Positions 1-8,384 of a stretch of 32,860 nt of DNA are shown here, piece by piece (within the stretch, counting starts at the first letter, position 1; each line of letters begins with the position of its first letter). The notes under the pieces were generated by a model that saw only the letters and a program-made list of their open reading frames with translations, made no database searches and was not told the origin of the DNA. The position numbers were made by a program, and so were the translations under genes. Source of the DNA: JBGTBD01 sp041749475 (lineage in GTDB: Bacteria > Pseudomonadota > Alphaproteobacteria > Rickettsiales > UBA998); assembly GCA_041749475.1 (NCBI GenBank), contig JBGTBD010000055.1, forward strand, positions 1-32,860. Reading direction: 5' to 3'.

Positions 1-391
1 CCTTGCCCAGTGCCTTCCAGTCGCGGTTCTTGATTTTGTCCGCATAGCTGTTCAGCCACTCGAACCCGGTGAGTACCGGGATGGCGGTGGTCATCATCGC
101 CACCGAGGCAACGAGGGAGCGGCCGACCTGCTTGACTGTGAACCAGCCCACCGGCCCGTTGAAGAAATCACGATGCCGGTACGCCCAGCGCCCAACCTTG
201 GTCGAGGTATCGTCATTCTTATCAAACTGCGGCGTTATCTCCGGCGCGGAGGCGTCCGCGGCGGCTTTAGGCTCAGGGGCCGCGCGACTGAGCGACGCAG
301 GCGCAATCGCCTCATGGCGCGGTTCGGCAGACATGGGGGAAGAAGGATGTTCTTCCGGTCGGTTAGCGGTTAATCTGTCTTTTTCGTCCAT
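1..391 (-). CDS. Unknown membrane protein, N-terminal part only (cut by window edge)
   Basis: This frame is open on the minus strand from an ATG at 391 to the window edge, giving about 130 residues without a stop. The first 60 or so residues are rich in Ala, Pro, Glu and Ser and look disordered. They are followed by an aromatic and basic stretch (WAYRHRDFFNGPVGWF) and one clear hydrophobic segment near residues 89-107 (VASVAMMTTAIPVL). This suggests a cytoplasmic tail leading into an inner-membrane segment. The large protein at 8824 has the same broad plan (charged Ala/Pro-rich N-terminus, then an aromatic membrane segment), but I see no convincing residue-level match. The family is not recognised. 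The start is chosen as the first ATG after the intergenic gap; its Shine-Dalgarno is weak. Confidence 0.6.
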   Translation of the reverse strand, partial: MDEKDRLTANRPEEHPSSPMSAEPRHEAIAPASLSRAAPEPKAAADASAPEITPQFDKNDDTSTKVGRWAYRHRDFFNGPVGWFTVKQVGRSLVASVAMMTTAIPVLTGFEWLNSYADKIKNRDWKALGK

Positions 392-551
392 GCCTATCCG
401 TGGGCCAAAGGATGGTTTTCTACTCTTCCATCATACCAAATAACGGAGGTCGAATTTTGACAGTTTGATGAATTTACCCAAAAATCACGACACAACAGGA
501 TGTTGCGCCGCAAAAATAGTTAAATTATGTTTACGATTAAACTTTGGTGGA

Positions 552-1364
552 TCAGCGAACCGCGAAAGGCTCGCCACGCCCGCCTCTCACGCGCTTTCCA
601 AGGGCTTCTGCATAAGGTGTAACGCCCCTGTGACGAGAATGCTTATCGAAGATGACGCGTGACGTCTCAGGGGTCGCCCATCCCGGGTTCAAGGATTCTG
701 CCATCTGGAACATACGCTGCAATTGCTGCCGAGTGAACGTCTCTTCGCCAATACCAGCTTCGCATGTAACATATTCATGTTCAGGCATATTCAGGATTTC
801 CGCCATTTCATGAGAATTCATTCCACAAGCAAAACGGATTGCTTTAGCCGGTTCGACAGGAGTATGGGTTTGCGACAGCAGTGCATCAGCAGCCTCTTTA
901 CGGATGCGTTGAAGGCAATGGTCAAAAACTTCCAAAAAACGATCATTACACACATTCCCTGCCCGCTTGATAAGACTGGAAGTGAATTGCTCCACCTCTA
1001 ACTGTGCAGGCATCGTATCATCACGCTCCCAAGCAAGAACTGTATCTACGGGGACATTCACATCCTGCGCGATTAACTCAGCTTCTACACCCCCATGTTT
1101 CCTTGCCTGGTGAAAAAGACTGCCCAGCGTTTGCGCGGTCCTGATGTTGGGTTTGCGGACAGGGTGAATAACCCCCTCCTCCTGTGCTGCCGTAACTTGC
1201 GGATCAGGGGCGGAGGATAATGAATCCGCCACAAGCACCTCCGGTGTCTCTTCGTGGACTGCTTCGGACATAGGGTCAGATGAAACAGGAAACACGTCAG
1301 GCAGCGCGGGTTGGTGCGGTGGGATATGTTCCTTCGCCCGCGCCTCTGGTTCCCTCCAGATCAC
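552..1364 (-). CDS. Protein with two degenerate XRE-like HTH repeats, coupled to the upstream multi-HTH gene
   Basis: This 270-residue protein starts at a GTG that overlaps the stop of the preceding 910-aa gene by four bases (GTGA), so translation is probably coupled. Residues 1-75 are Pro/Glu-rich and look disordered. Two repeats follow, at about 77-156 and 158-241, of the same module that is tandemly repeated in the upstream protein. The second repeat is clearest: it begins ADALL, continues with AIRFACGMNSHEMAEILNM (a degenerate Cro/C1-type helix-turn-helix) and ends NPGWAT. The first repeat lacks the closing Pro-x-Trp. The C-terminus is basic (KRVRGGRG). Sharing a module with its neighbour suggests the two act together. 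DNA binding is inferred from the HTH resemblance; no target or function is known. Confidence 0.72.
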   Translation of the reverse strand: MIWREPEARAKEHIPPHQPALPDVFPVSSDPMSEAVHEETPEVLVADSLSSAPDPQVTAAQEEGVIHPVRKPNIRTAQTLGSLFHQARKHGGVEAELIAQDVNVPVDTVLAWERDDTMPAQLEVEQFTSSLIKRAGNVCNDRFLEVFDHCLQRIRKEAADALLSQTHTPVEPAKAIRFACGMNSHEMAEILNMPEHEYVTCEAGIGEETFTRQQLQRMFQMAESLNPGWATPETSRVIFDKHSRHRGVTPYAEALGKRVRGGRGEPFAVR

Positions 1365-4093
1365 TTTTTTCTGCGGTGCCTTTTTTTATCCGCTTCCTTT
1401 TTTTGCACGTCTTTATCTGCCATCATGGCGCGATTTGCAGCTATTTCAGTTTCCGCTTGTGACAAGGGCAAATAAGGTGCCGATTTTTCCCATATTTCCT
1501 TTAATTCTCTTGAAGTTGCCTGCGCGGCAACATATACTTTCAAGACCTGCAATTCATCATCCGTAATCATCTCGGGTAAAGCATTTAACACGGTCAGGCG
1601 TTCCGGGGTCAGTTTCGTTGTTAATCCTTTGGTTCTAGCCGCCTGCCGGATATCATAGAGTCTTTGTGTCTCGGAATATTCGAGGCCGAGACCGCGCCAC
1701 TTGCAATCAACCCCCTCCATCAACAATCCCATACACTCTGCTTGCTCCCGTCGGGACCATCCGCCGGTAACGCCTGCCATTTCGTAAATACGGCCTTCGA
1801 TTTCCCTCAGGCGTGTGGCGGCCTCATCTTTTCGCTTCGCGGCAAGTGCTTTGCGCGCTGCCCCTTCCTGTGCTTCGTTGTCGCGAACACTAGCAATCCA
1901 CGCATCAGTCTGTCGCTGCTCCTCAATCAGATTTTGTCTATACGCTTCCGTGATGGGATTGACATACCGGCGTTTAGGCTTGGGGGCAAACGAAGGGGGT
2001 ATGGAAGCGTAATTCGTATCCTCCGCTACATCCTCTGCTCCAAAACGGGATAAAGGAGGGGAATCTGAAAGGCGGACGGGAATCTCAGCCTCATCGGGTA
2101 TAATTCTATGGTTTTTCCTGATAAGGGGTTTTTCTGCATTGCGGGGTGGGGAAGGCGACTTCACAACCTGATCGGCGGGAGACTCCTTGACTTCAAAAGG
2201 TTCAGATGCTGAGACGGTACTGTGCTGGCTGGGAAGCGGTATATGGTCTTGGGATGCTCCCGCAACATATGGCTCCGGATCAGGTAAGGATGGGAGAACT
2301 GAGGAGGAAAGATCTTTTTTCGCAGAGGGCTGCACTTCCATTTTTATGGAAGGCAACAATCCGTCTCGCGTCTTCTCTTCCGCTTCCACAAACACCTTGG
2401 CTGCCAGGCGCATTTGAGTGGCCCGCTGATCGGTCATCCATTGTGGATTCATTTCACAAAGGATGGCGACAGCACGGAACAGTTCCTCCTCCGTAAAGGA
2501 TTTCTTGCCTTGCTCCTTGAGCAGATAGTCCCATTTGGCAACCCCGAGCTTTTCGGCGAAATCATATCCATTAAGATGGGATGCAACGCGCATCGCGGTC
2601 ATAAGGGCAAGCGGTGTATCGGCAGCCTGCAATAAAGCATCTGCTTCTTCCAACCGTCTTGCCTTTATCGCCATTTCGAAAAGAAGCTCCTTATGCGCCG
2701 TATACCATTCAGGATGCATCTGCTTAACGAGCGGGACCAGTTTCTGCGGCAACCATATCGGCAATGGCTCCTTGCCGTCTTCCATGCGACCGTATTTCGT
2801 GGGCGAAAAATGGCCCGTAATACCCAGCTTTTTGCGGGTCAACCCCGTAGAAAGCCGCATTGCGTGGATCATGCCCGATAGAGCAACTTTGGGATCCGCA
2901 GTATGAATCGCTTTGCTCCACACCACATCCGCTTCTACAGTCAACACCCGCTTATGCTCAGCATCCGGTATATCCAGCACCTCCGGCACGAAATCCCGAT
3001 TATGGATACTTTTACGCATGGAATCGGCCTTTTCGTCCGTCAGCCAGCGCGGCGCGCGCGCGCGCTCCACGGCGATGATTCGGTCTATGTCCCCAGCCGA
3101 AAACACTCCGTTTCCGACATGTTCACGGTCCCTGTAGGTGCTGAATTTCATACCCGCTTCTGCAGCGAATTCAGGAATAGACAATCCGCATGCCGTACGG
3201 ATTGCGCGGACTTTTCCCCCGGTATTCTGTGCCGCTTCCCAAAGACGATTCGCCTCATCCAGCCAGGGTTGTTGAATAAAATCTTTTATCTTCGCCTGCT
3301 TGGCTGGGGTAAACCATTCCGGTAGGCGGGTGGTCATTTCCTTTAAAAAAAAGTCAAATTCATGGGGCTTTGGAAAACAGGTATCGTGTTCCCAAGGGCT
3401 AAGAAGGGATCGGTTCACCCCGATAACGGCCGCTACTTCTTCCTGCGTCATCCCTGCCTTCAAGCGCACAGCGCGCATGTATGCACCGAACGATGTCGCA
3501 TCCTCCCAGAGTTCATCCGGGTCAATCGCGACCGACTGCAGGGCGATTGCGTCAGTATATTCACTCCGTATCTGCGCTTCATGGCGGGTCGCCCACCGAC
3601 GGGAAGAGACCTGTGCTTTTTCAAACAGGGTCGCGAGATGCTCGGGAGAGATAAGCACTTGCCCCAGCTCTCGTTTTAGGTAAGTAGTGCCCCCCATACC
3701 GAATTGCTCTGCAACTTGGTCTGCGTAGAGGCCTGCGACCGTTCTGAGCGCGCGGACCGTATCGCCGAAATGCTGCCGGTGATTCCAGATTTCATCCCCA
3801 GCCCGTTCCTTGCGGACACGCAAAAGCCCCCGAAACGCGTTTTCCCGCTTCTGTATCCAGAACGGATTGGTTTTTTTGCATTCCAGCATCAGGAGCGCCA
3901 GCTTGTCTTCAGGAATGGGAACGCTTCCGTTTAGCCAACGGCTGACCGCACCAGCACTGACCCCGGCCTTCTCGGCCGCCTCATATTGTTTTAACCCCGC
4001 CGCAACCAATAATGCACGCAGATACCCCGTTTCCCCCGGTTGATTCGGGGCTTCCTCCCATAATGCATCTGCGTTGTTAGGTATATCGGCCAT
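1361..4093 (-). CDS. Large protein with six tandem degenerate XRE-like helix-turn-helix repeats
   Basis: This 910-residue protein begins at an ATG at 4093 with no obvious Shine-Dalgarno. Residues 8-570 contain six tandem modules, starting near 8, 99, 191, 279, 387 and 482. Each opens with a motif like AD-x-LW-x-x-A (ADALWEEA, PDELWEDA, ANRLWEAA, ADVVWSKA). Each then has a Cro/C1-like four- to five-helix core with a conserved (V/M)RA(M/I/V)R-x-x-(A/S)G(L/M), and closes with a Pro-x-Trp-like signature (NPFW, LPEW, APRW, HPEW, NPQW). The third module is the most canonical HTH (LKAGMTQEEVAAVIGVNRSL). Residues 575-705 are Pro/Ser-rich and disordered, 715-770 look like a charged coiled coil, and the extreme C-terminus is lysine/arginine-rich. 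XRE domains usually occur singly, so a six-fold array is unusual. An extended-site DNA-binding or nucleoid-structuring role is inference only. Confidence 0.82.
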   Translation of the reverse strand: MADIPNNADALWEEAPNQPGETGYLRALLVAAGLKQYEAAEKAGVSAGAVSRWLNGSVPIPEDKLALLMLECKKTNPFWIQKRENAFRGLLRVRKERAGDEIWNHRQHFGDTVRALRTVAGLYADQVAEQFGMGGTTYLKRELGQVLISPEHLATLFEKAQVSSRRWATRHEAQIRSEYTDAIALQSVAIDPDELWEDATSFGAYMRAVRLKAGMTQEEVAAVIGVNRSLLSPWEHDTCFPKPHEFDFFLKEMTTRLPEWFTPAKQAKIKDFIQQPWLDEANRLWEAAQNTGGKVRAIRTACGLSIPEFAAEAGMKFSTYRDREHVGNGVFSAGDIDRIIAVERARAPRWLTDEKADSMRKSIHNRDFVPEVLDIPDAEHKRVLTVEADVVWSKAIHTADPKVALSGMIHAMRLSTGLTRKKLGITGHFSPTKYGRMEDGKEPLPIWLPQKLVPLVKQMHPEWYTAHKELLFEMAIKARRLEEADALLQAADTPLALMTAMRVASHLNGYDFAEKLGVAKWDYLLKEQGKKSFTEEELFRAVAILCEMNPQWMTDQRATQMRLAAKVFVEAEEKTRDGLLPSIKMEVQPSAKKDLSSSVLPSLPDPEPYVAGASQDHIPLPSQHSTVSASEPFEVKESPADQVVKSPSPPRNAEKPLIRKNHRIIPDEAEIPVRLSDSPPLSRFGAEDVAEDTNYASIPPSFAPKPKRRYVNPITEAYRQNLIEEQRQTDAWIASVRDNEAQEGAARKALAAKRKDEAATRLREIEGRIYEMAGVTGGWSRREQAECMGLLMEGVDCKWRGLGLEYSETQRLYDIRQAARTKGLTTKLTPERLTVLNALPEMITDDELQVLKVYVAAQATSRELKEIWEKSAPYLPLSQAETEIAANRAMMADKDVQKKEADKKRHRRKK

Positions 4094-4248
4094 ATTTGCG
4101 GCATTTTTTATAACTTAAAATCGGCCAAGTATTGTGAAAGTTCAGTGAAATATACGTTCATTTTCATCCAAACGTCTCTTTTTTTTTGGAAGTGAATGCT
4201 CGCCTTTTTGATTGCACACTGACGAGCACCCCGGTACAACCTCACCCC

Positions 4249-5247
4249 ATGGCAAAAGAACTCGTATTCTCCGGCATCCAGCCCACGGGCCGCCCGCACC
4301 TTGGTAATTACCTCGGCGCCATCCGTAATTGGGTGAAGATGCAGGAGGAGTATAAAGGCCTCTATTGCCTCGTCGATTACCACGCCATCACCATCCCGCA
4401 AGACCCCGAAACGCTGCGCCGCAGCACGCGCGAAATGGCAGCCGCCCTGCTCGCCTGTGGCATCTCGGCGGATAAATCCATCCTCTTCCACCAATCCCGC
4501 GTCCCCTTCCATACCGAACTGGGGTGGATATTGGGCTGCCTGACCCCGCTGGGCTGGCTCAACCGGATGACGCAGTTCAAGGAAAAAGCCGGAAAACAGA
4601 AGGAGCAGGCGGGCCTTGGTCTCTACAGCTACCCCGTCCTGCAAGCGGCGGATATCCTGCTTTACAAGGCCACCCACGTCCCCGTGGGGGAAGACCAGAA
4701 ACAGCATCTCGAACTCGCGCGGGACATCGCCGGGGCGTTCAACCGCCATGTCGGCAAGGACTATTTCCCCCTGCCCGAACCTCTCATCACCAAGGAAGCC
4801 GCCCGCGTGATGTCCTTACGCGACGGCACGAAGAAAATGAGCAAATCCGACCCGTCGGACATGTCCCGCATCCACCTCGACGACGCGCCGGAGGAGATTC
4901 AGCAGAAAATCCAAAAAGCCAAATCCGACATGGTCGAGGGCATTTCGTATGACGTGGAAAACCGCCCCGAAGTCGCCAACCTGCTGACCCTCTATTCCGC
5001 CGTCACAGGAAAGACTGTTGAACAGGCAGTCAATGAATGCTCGTCCATGCAATTCTCGGCTTTCAAGAAATTACTGGCCGATGCGCTGATTGCTCACCTA
5101 GAACCCATCCGCGAGGAATACCGCAAACTACTACTCAATCCCGGTCATCTTGACTCTATCCTCAGCATCGGCGCTGAACGTGCGTATAGTATTGCCGAAA
5201 CACATATGGTCGAGGTGCGGGAGTTGATTGGTTTCTTGAAAGTCTAA
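4249..5247 (+). CDS. trpS: Tryptophanyl-tRNA synthetase
   Basis: This cytoplasmic class I aminoacyl-tRNA synthetase charges tRNA-Trp with tryptophan using ATP. The 332-residue length is close to the 334 of E. coli TrpS. Visible signatures are the N-terminal FSGIQPTGRPHLGNYLG, whose HLGN corresponds to HIGH (residues 17-20), the GEDQ motif at 147-150, and the KMSKS loop at 196-200. The ATG at 4249 is preferred because the protein then begins MAKELVFSGIQPTG, as in family members; upstream TTG extensions have no family support. No Shine-Dalgarno is visible. The gene diverges from the multi-HTH operon across 155 bp that must hold both promoters, and is followed 64 bp later by a membrane-anchored protein on the same strand. 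Confidence 0.96.
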   Translation: MAKELVFSGIQPTGRPHLGNYLGAIRNWVKMQEEYKGLYCLVDYHAITIPQDPETLRRSTREMAAALLACGISADKSILFHQSRVPFHTELGWILGCLTPLGWLNRMTQFKEKAGKQKEQAGLGLYSYPVLQAADILLYKATHVPVGEDQKQHLELARDIAGAFNRHVGKDYFPLPEPLITKEAARVMSLRDGTKKMSKSDPSDMSRIHLDDAPEEIQQKIQKAKSDMVEGISYDVENRPEVANLLTLYSAVTGKTVEQAVNECSSMQFSAFKKLLADALIAHLEPIREEYRKLLLNPGHLDSILSIGAERAYSIAETHMVEVRELIGFLKV

Positions 5248-5311
5248 GCCTACCCTCCTTCATCCACGAATTCATTTTCTCTTAAATAGTATCCGGTTAT
5301 AATTCCCTCAC

Positions 5312-6007
5312 ATGATTTCATCCCTCATCCGGCTGATACTGCTCCCCATCGTGATACTCCGCGTATTCGTTTGGAAATTCGTCTGGCATTTCGTGTATTT
5401 TTTCCTCCGGAAACCGATACGGCTGCTCATCGCCGCCGCCCTCGTGGGGTTGGCCATCCTCTTCGGCGTGGTTCCATCCTTTGATGGTTCATCCTCCTCA
5501 TCCCCCAGCTCCAAAAAGCCGAATACCAGCACCGCCGGGTCCAAAATACGGCCCGATGGCCACCCCGCGAGCCATCCCGCCCCGCCCGAGGCATTACCCG
5601 AGATCACCAGCCGTATTCGCAACGGGAACGACGCGTTCACCGGCAGCCTCATCAAGAAGATGGAGGACCACGAGCGCAGCTACTACACCCTCGAATTCCA
5701 CCACGCGATGTATTATTCGCGGCCCGGCGTTCCATATCTCTGGAAGAACTCCAGCGGCAGCATGTTCGGCCGTATTGACGCGGAAAAGGCAATTAAAGCC
5801 AGCAGCGGCCTTTATTGCCGTAAATATCGTGAATTCCTGAATTATAAGGAAAACGCCGTCACCTTGCGCGGCTACGCCTGCCAGAACCGCAAAGGCGGCT
5901 GGTGTCGCGTCTCCTTGCACGGCGCGAAGACCTGTGGGATTGAACGCCCAACGGGATGGAAGGGTTTTAAGCTCGATTTGAAACAATCCCTCCAGCGTAT
6001 GTTCTAA
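5312..6007 (+). CDS. Membrane-anchored protein with a 17-kDa surface-antigen-like C-terminal domain
   Basis: The protein has 231 residues. Residues 1-55 are strongly hydrophobic with basic breaks, giving one or two membrane segments (6-32 and 37-54) and no lipobox. A Ser/Pro-rich linker spans 58-100. Residues 119-201 resemble the C-terminal domain of the RT0821/Lpp0805 (17-kDa antigen) family: an ALN-like start, WKNSSGSMFGRI, then YCRKYREF, a glycine-turn strand and YACQNRKGGWCRV. In that family the pattern is a WxNpxtGxxG motif, a YCREyqq strand and an ACrqpDGsW strand. Four extra cysteines (169, 190, 198, 208) could form disulfides in the periplasm. The family call rests on pattern memory. 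A TATAAT lies only 9 bases before the ATG and no Shine-Dalgarno is seen, so the start or the leader may be unusual. Confidence 0.6.
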   Translation: MISSLIRLILLPIVILRVFVWKFVWHFVYFFLRKPIRLLIAAALVGLAILFGVVPSFDGSSSSSPSSKKPNTSTAGSKIRPDGHPASHPAPPEALPEITSRIRNGNDAFTGSLIKKMEDHERSYYTLEFHHAMYYSRPGVPYLWKNSSGSMFGRIDAEKAIKASSGLYCRKYREFLNYKENAVTLRGYACQNRKGGWCRVSLHGAKTCGIERPTGWKGFKLDLKQSLQRMF

Positions 6008-6095
6008 CACTCTGAAACCTACACCCAGCCTAAAAAAAAGCGTTGCGTCATTGCGTTTTTACTTCCCCTTTCGCCAAAAAATGCTACAGAGGGGG

Positions 6096-6123
6096 CTTGA
6101 AAGCGGTGTAGCGAGTATTATAT
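6096..6123 (+). promoter_or_regulatory. Putative heat-shock (RpoH-type) promoter of groES-groEL
   Basis: CTTGAAA begins at 6096, followed by TTATAT at 6118-6123. The CTTG to -10 spacing of about 17-18 bases fits the alphaproteobacterial sigma-32 pattern (CTTG, then a TAT-rich -10). It lies about 90 bp before groES. No CIRCE element (TTAGCACTC...GAGTGCTAA) is seen between 6008 and 6214, so HrcA control is not supported here. A sigma-70 reading (TTGAAA with TATATC, spacer 16) is also possible. Confidence 0.5.
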
Positions 6124-6214
6124 CGCCGTTACGATGCTGTAATTCTTAGAAAAAAATCTAGGAGTGGCGGCATTTTTTATCACAACACATATTGATGAAA
6201 CAGGAGACCCCCAT

Positions 6215-6532
6215 ATGAAGATCAAACCGCTCTATGACCGCGTTCTGATCCGTCGCGTTGAAGAAGAAGAAAAAACGCCCGGCGGTATCATTATCCCGGA
6301 CTCAGCGAAGGAAAAACCGATGCGCGGCGAAATTCTCGCCTGCGGCAATGGCGTCCGCGGTGACGATGGTTCCATCACCCCACTTACGGTAAAAGAAGGT
6401 GACATTGTGCTGTTCGGCAAATGGGCCGGCACGGAAGTGAAGGTCGAAGGTGAAGACCTTATGATCATGAAAGAATCCGACATCATCGGCATCATCGAGG
6501 ACGCCAAATCGTCCAAGAAAAAAGCCGCGTAA
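6215..6532 (+). CDS. groES: Co-chaperonin GroES
   Basis: GroES is the heptameric lid of the GroEL folding chamber in the cytoplasm. The 105-residue protein shows the family start MKIKPLYDRVLIRRVEEE, the mobile-loop region TPGGIIIPDSAKEKP, and the C-terminal pattern GTEVKVEGEDLMIMKESDIIGI. It is slightly longer than the usual 95-97 residues because of a Lys/Ala-rich tail (KSSKKKAA). The ATG at 6215 is preferred over an upstream in-frame start because CAGGAG lies 8 bases before it and the protein then aligns with the family N-terminus. groEL follows after 30 bp, making a classical groESL operon behind the heat-shock-like promoter at 6096. Confidence 0.97.
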   Translation: MKIKPLYDRVLIRRVEEEEKTPGGIIIPDSAKEKPMRGEILACGNGVRGDDGSITPLTVKEGDIVLFGKWAGTEVKVEGEDLMIMKESDIIGIIEDAKSSKKKAA

Positions 6533-6562
6533 CATTTAGTAGAAACAAGTAGGAGACGTACT

Positions 6563-8218
6563 ATGGCTCAAGCAAAAGATATGAAATTTAGCACTGACGG
6601 ACGCGCAAGCATCCTCAAAGGTGCGGAGAAACTTTACCGCGCGGTCAGCGTGACCCTCGGCCCTAAAGGCCGTAACGTGGTGATCGAAAAATCCTTCGGC
6701 GCACCCCGCATCACCAAGGACGGTGTCTCGGTCGCGAAAGAAATCACCCTCTCGGATAAATTCGAGAATATGGGCGCGCAAATGATCCGTGAAGTTGCCA
6801 GCCGCACCAACGACACCGCGGGCGATGGCACGACCACTGCAACCGTCCTCGCTTACGCGATCGTCAGCGAAGGCTCCAAAGCGGTTGCCGCCGGCCTGAA
6901 CCCGATGGACCTGAAACGCGGTATCGACAAAGCCGTCGAAGCCGTCGTGGCTTCCATCAAAGCGAAAAGCAAGAAGATCGGCTCGCAAGCTGAAATCGCG
7001 CAAGTCGGCACGATCTCCGCGAACGGCGACCGTGAAATTGGCGAGAAAATCGCTGAAGCCATGGAAAAAGTCGGCAAAGAAGGCGTCATCACCGTGGAAG
7101 AAGCCAAAGGCTTCGAATTCGAACTCGATACCGTTGAAGGGATGCAGTTCGACCGTGGTTACCTTTCCCCGTACTTCGTGACCAACGCAGAGAAAATGGT
7201 CACCGAACTGGAAAACCCTTACATCCTGTTGTTCGAGAAAAAACTCTCCGGTCTGCAGCAGCTTCTGCCGCTTCTGGAAGCCGTCGTTCAATCGCAACGC
7301 CCGCTCCTCATCATTGCTGAGGATGTCGAAGGCGAAGCGCTGGCGACCCTCGTCGTCAACAAACTCCGCGGTGGTCTGAAAGTGGCTGCTGTGAAAGCTC
7401 CCGGCTTCGGCGACCGCCGCAAGTCCATGCTGGAAGATATCGCGATTCTCACCAAAGGTCAGGTCATCAGCGAAGACCTCGGCATGAAGCTTGAGAACGT
7501 GGGCATCGCGTCCCTTGGCCGCGCCAAGAAAGTCGTCATCACCAAGGAAGACACCACCATCGTTGACGGTGCGGGTGACAAGAAGGACATCGAAGTGCGT
7601 TGCGCGCAAATCCGCACGCAGATCGAAGACACCTCTTCCGATTACGATAAAGAGAAACTGCAAGAGCGTCTGGCGAAACTCTCCGGTGGCGTTGCCATCC
7701 TGAAAGTCGGCGGTGCGACGGAAGTCGAAGTGAAAGAGCGCAAAGACCGCGTTGACGATGCACTGCACGCGACCCGCGCAGCCGTAGAAGAAGGTATCGT
7801 CCCCGGTGGCGGCACGACCCTGCTGTACGCCTCCCGCGCTCTCGACAACGTGAAAGCCGAGAACGACGACCAACGCGCCGGTATCAACATCGTGCGCCGC
7901 GCCCTTCAGGCTCCGCTGCGCAAGATCATTGAGAACTCCGGTCTCGACGGCGCTGTCGTCGCAGGCAAACTGCTCGAAAGCGACGATACCAACTACGGGT
8001 TCGACGCACAGAAACTCGAGTATGTCGATCTCATCAAAGCCGGTATCATCGACCCGACGAAAGTCGTGCGCACTGCATTGCAGGACGCTGCGTCAATCGC
8101 CGGTCTTCTCATCACCACCGAAGCACTCATCGCCGACAAGCCGGAAGAAAAATCCGCAGCTATGGGCGGCGGTGGCGGCATGGGTGGTATGGGCGGCATG
8201 GGGGATATGGATTTCTAA
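6563..8218 (+). CDS. groEL: Chaperonin GroEL (60 kDa)
   Basis: GroEL is the double-ring ATP-dependent protein-folding chamber in the cytosol. At 551 residues it has the full family length. Clear signatures are AKDMKFSTDGRASIL at the start, TLGPKGRNVV at 31-40, the nucleotide-binding GDGTTTATVLA from residue 87, the apical-domain stretch LLIIAEDVEGEALATLVVN, and the Gly/Met-rich C-terminal tail (repeats of GGMGGMGGM) ending in MDF. The start has a good Shine-Dalgarno (AGGAG) 10 bases before the ATG. A strong intrinsic terminator at 8245 ends the operon. Confidence 0.98.
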   Translation: MAQAKDMKFSTDGRASILKGAEKLYRAVSVTLGPKGRNVVIEKSFGAPRITKDGVSVAKEITLSDKFENMGAQMIREVASRTNDTAGDGTTTATVLAYAIVSEGSKAVAAGLNPMDLKRGIDKAVEAVVASIKAKSKKIGSQAEIAQVGTISANGDREIGEKIAEAMEKVGKEGVITVEEAKGFEFELDTVEGMQFDRGYLSPYFVTNAEKMVTELENPYILLFEKKLSGLQQLLPLLEAVVQSQRPLLIIAEDVEGEALATLVVNKLRGGLKVAAVKAPGFGDRRKSMLEDIAILTKGQVISEDLGMKLENVGIASLGRAKKVVITKEDTTIVDGAGDKKDIEVRCAQIRTQIEDTSSDYDKEKLQERLAKLSGGVAILKVGGATEVEVKERKDRVDDALHATRAAVEEGIVPGGGTTLLYASRALDNVKAENDDQRAGINIVRRALQAPLRKIIENSGLDGAVVAGKLLESDDTNYGFDAQKLEYVDLIKAGIIDPTKVVRTALQDAASIAGLLITTEALIADKPEEKSAAMGGGGGMGGMGGMGDMDF

Positions 8219-8244
8219 TCCTACCCAGTCCAACACCAACAACG

Positions 8245-8280
8245 AAGGCCGGGAAAATTTTCCCGGCCTTTTTTGTTTTT
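8245..8280 (+). terminator. Intrinsic terminator of the groES-groEL operon
   Basis: Positions 8245-8270 form a perfect 26-bp palindrome with AAGGCCGGGAAAA as the left arm and its exact complement as the right arm. It is followed directly by TTTTGTTTTTT. The GC-rich stem plus T-tract makes a strong rho-independent terminator 26 bp after the groEL stop. There is no T-run on the minus strand, so it acts in one direction only. Confidence 0.93.
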
Positions 8281-8298
8281 TGGCACTCCCTTATTCCC

Positions 8299-8329
8299 AT
8301 CCTTGCGAGCGAAGCGCGGCAATAATCCA
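8299..8329. repeat. Degenerate half of a REP-like palindromic element
   Basis: TTGCGAGCGAAGCG followed by CAATAATCCA resembles the left arm of the intact palindrome at 24447-24510 (ATTGCGAGCGGAGCGAAGCAATCCA). No matching right arm follows, so this looks like a decayed or truncated copy. Confidence 0.4.
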
Positions 8330-8384
8330 CCCTTAAGCCTCTCCACTCACGGAAGAGAATAATATGTGATGCACTCAAAACTAC

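Noticed and set aside
6008..6214. CIRCE/HrcA operator before groES
   Set aside because: No TTAGCACTC-N9-GAGTGCTAA or close variant is present; only a CTTGAA-type promoter is supported.
6536..7873. 445-codon open frame on the minus strand opposite groEL
   Set aside because: It lies entirely antisense to an unmistakable groEL. Its product is a low-complexity run of Phe, Asp, Gly and Val, typical of the complement of a GC-rich, codon-biased gene.
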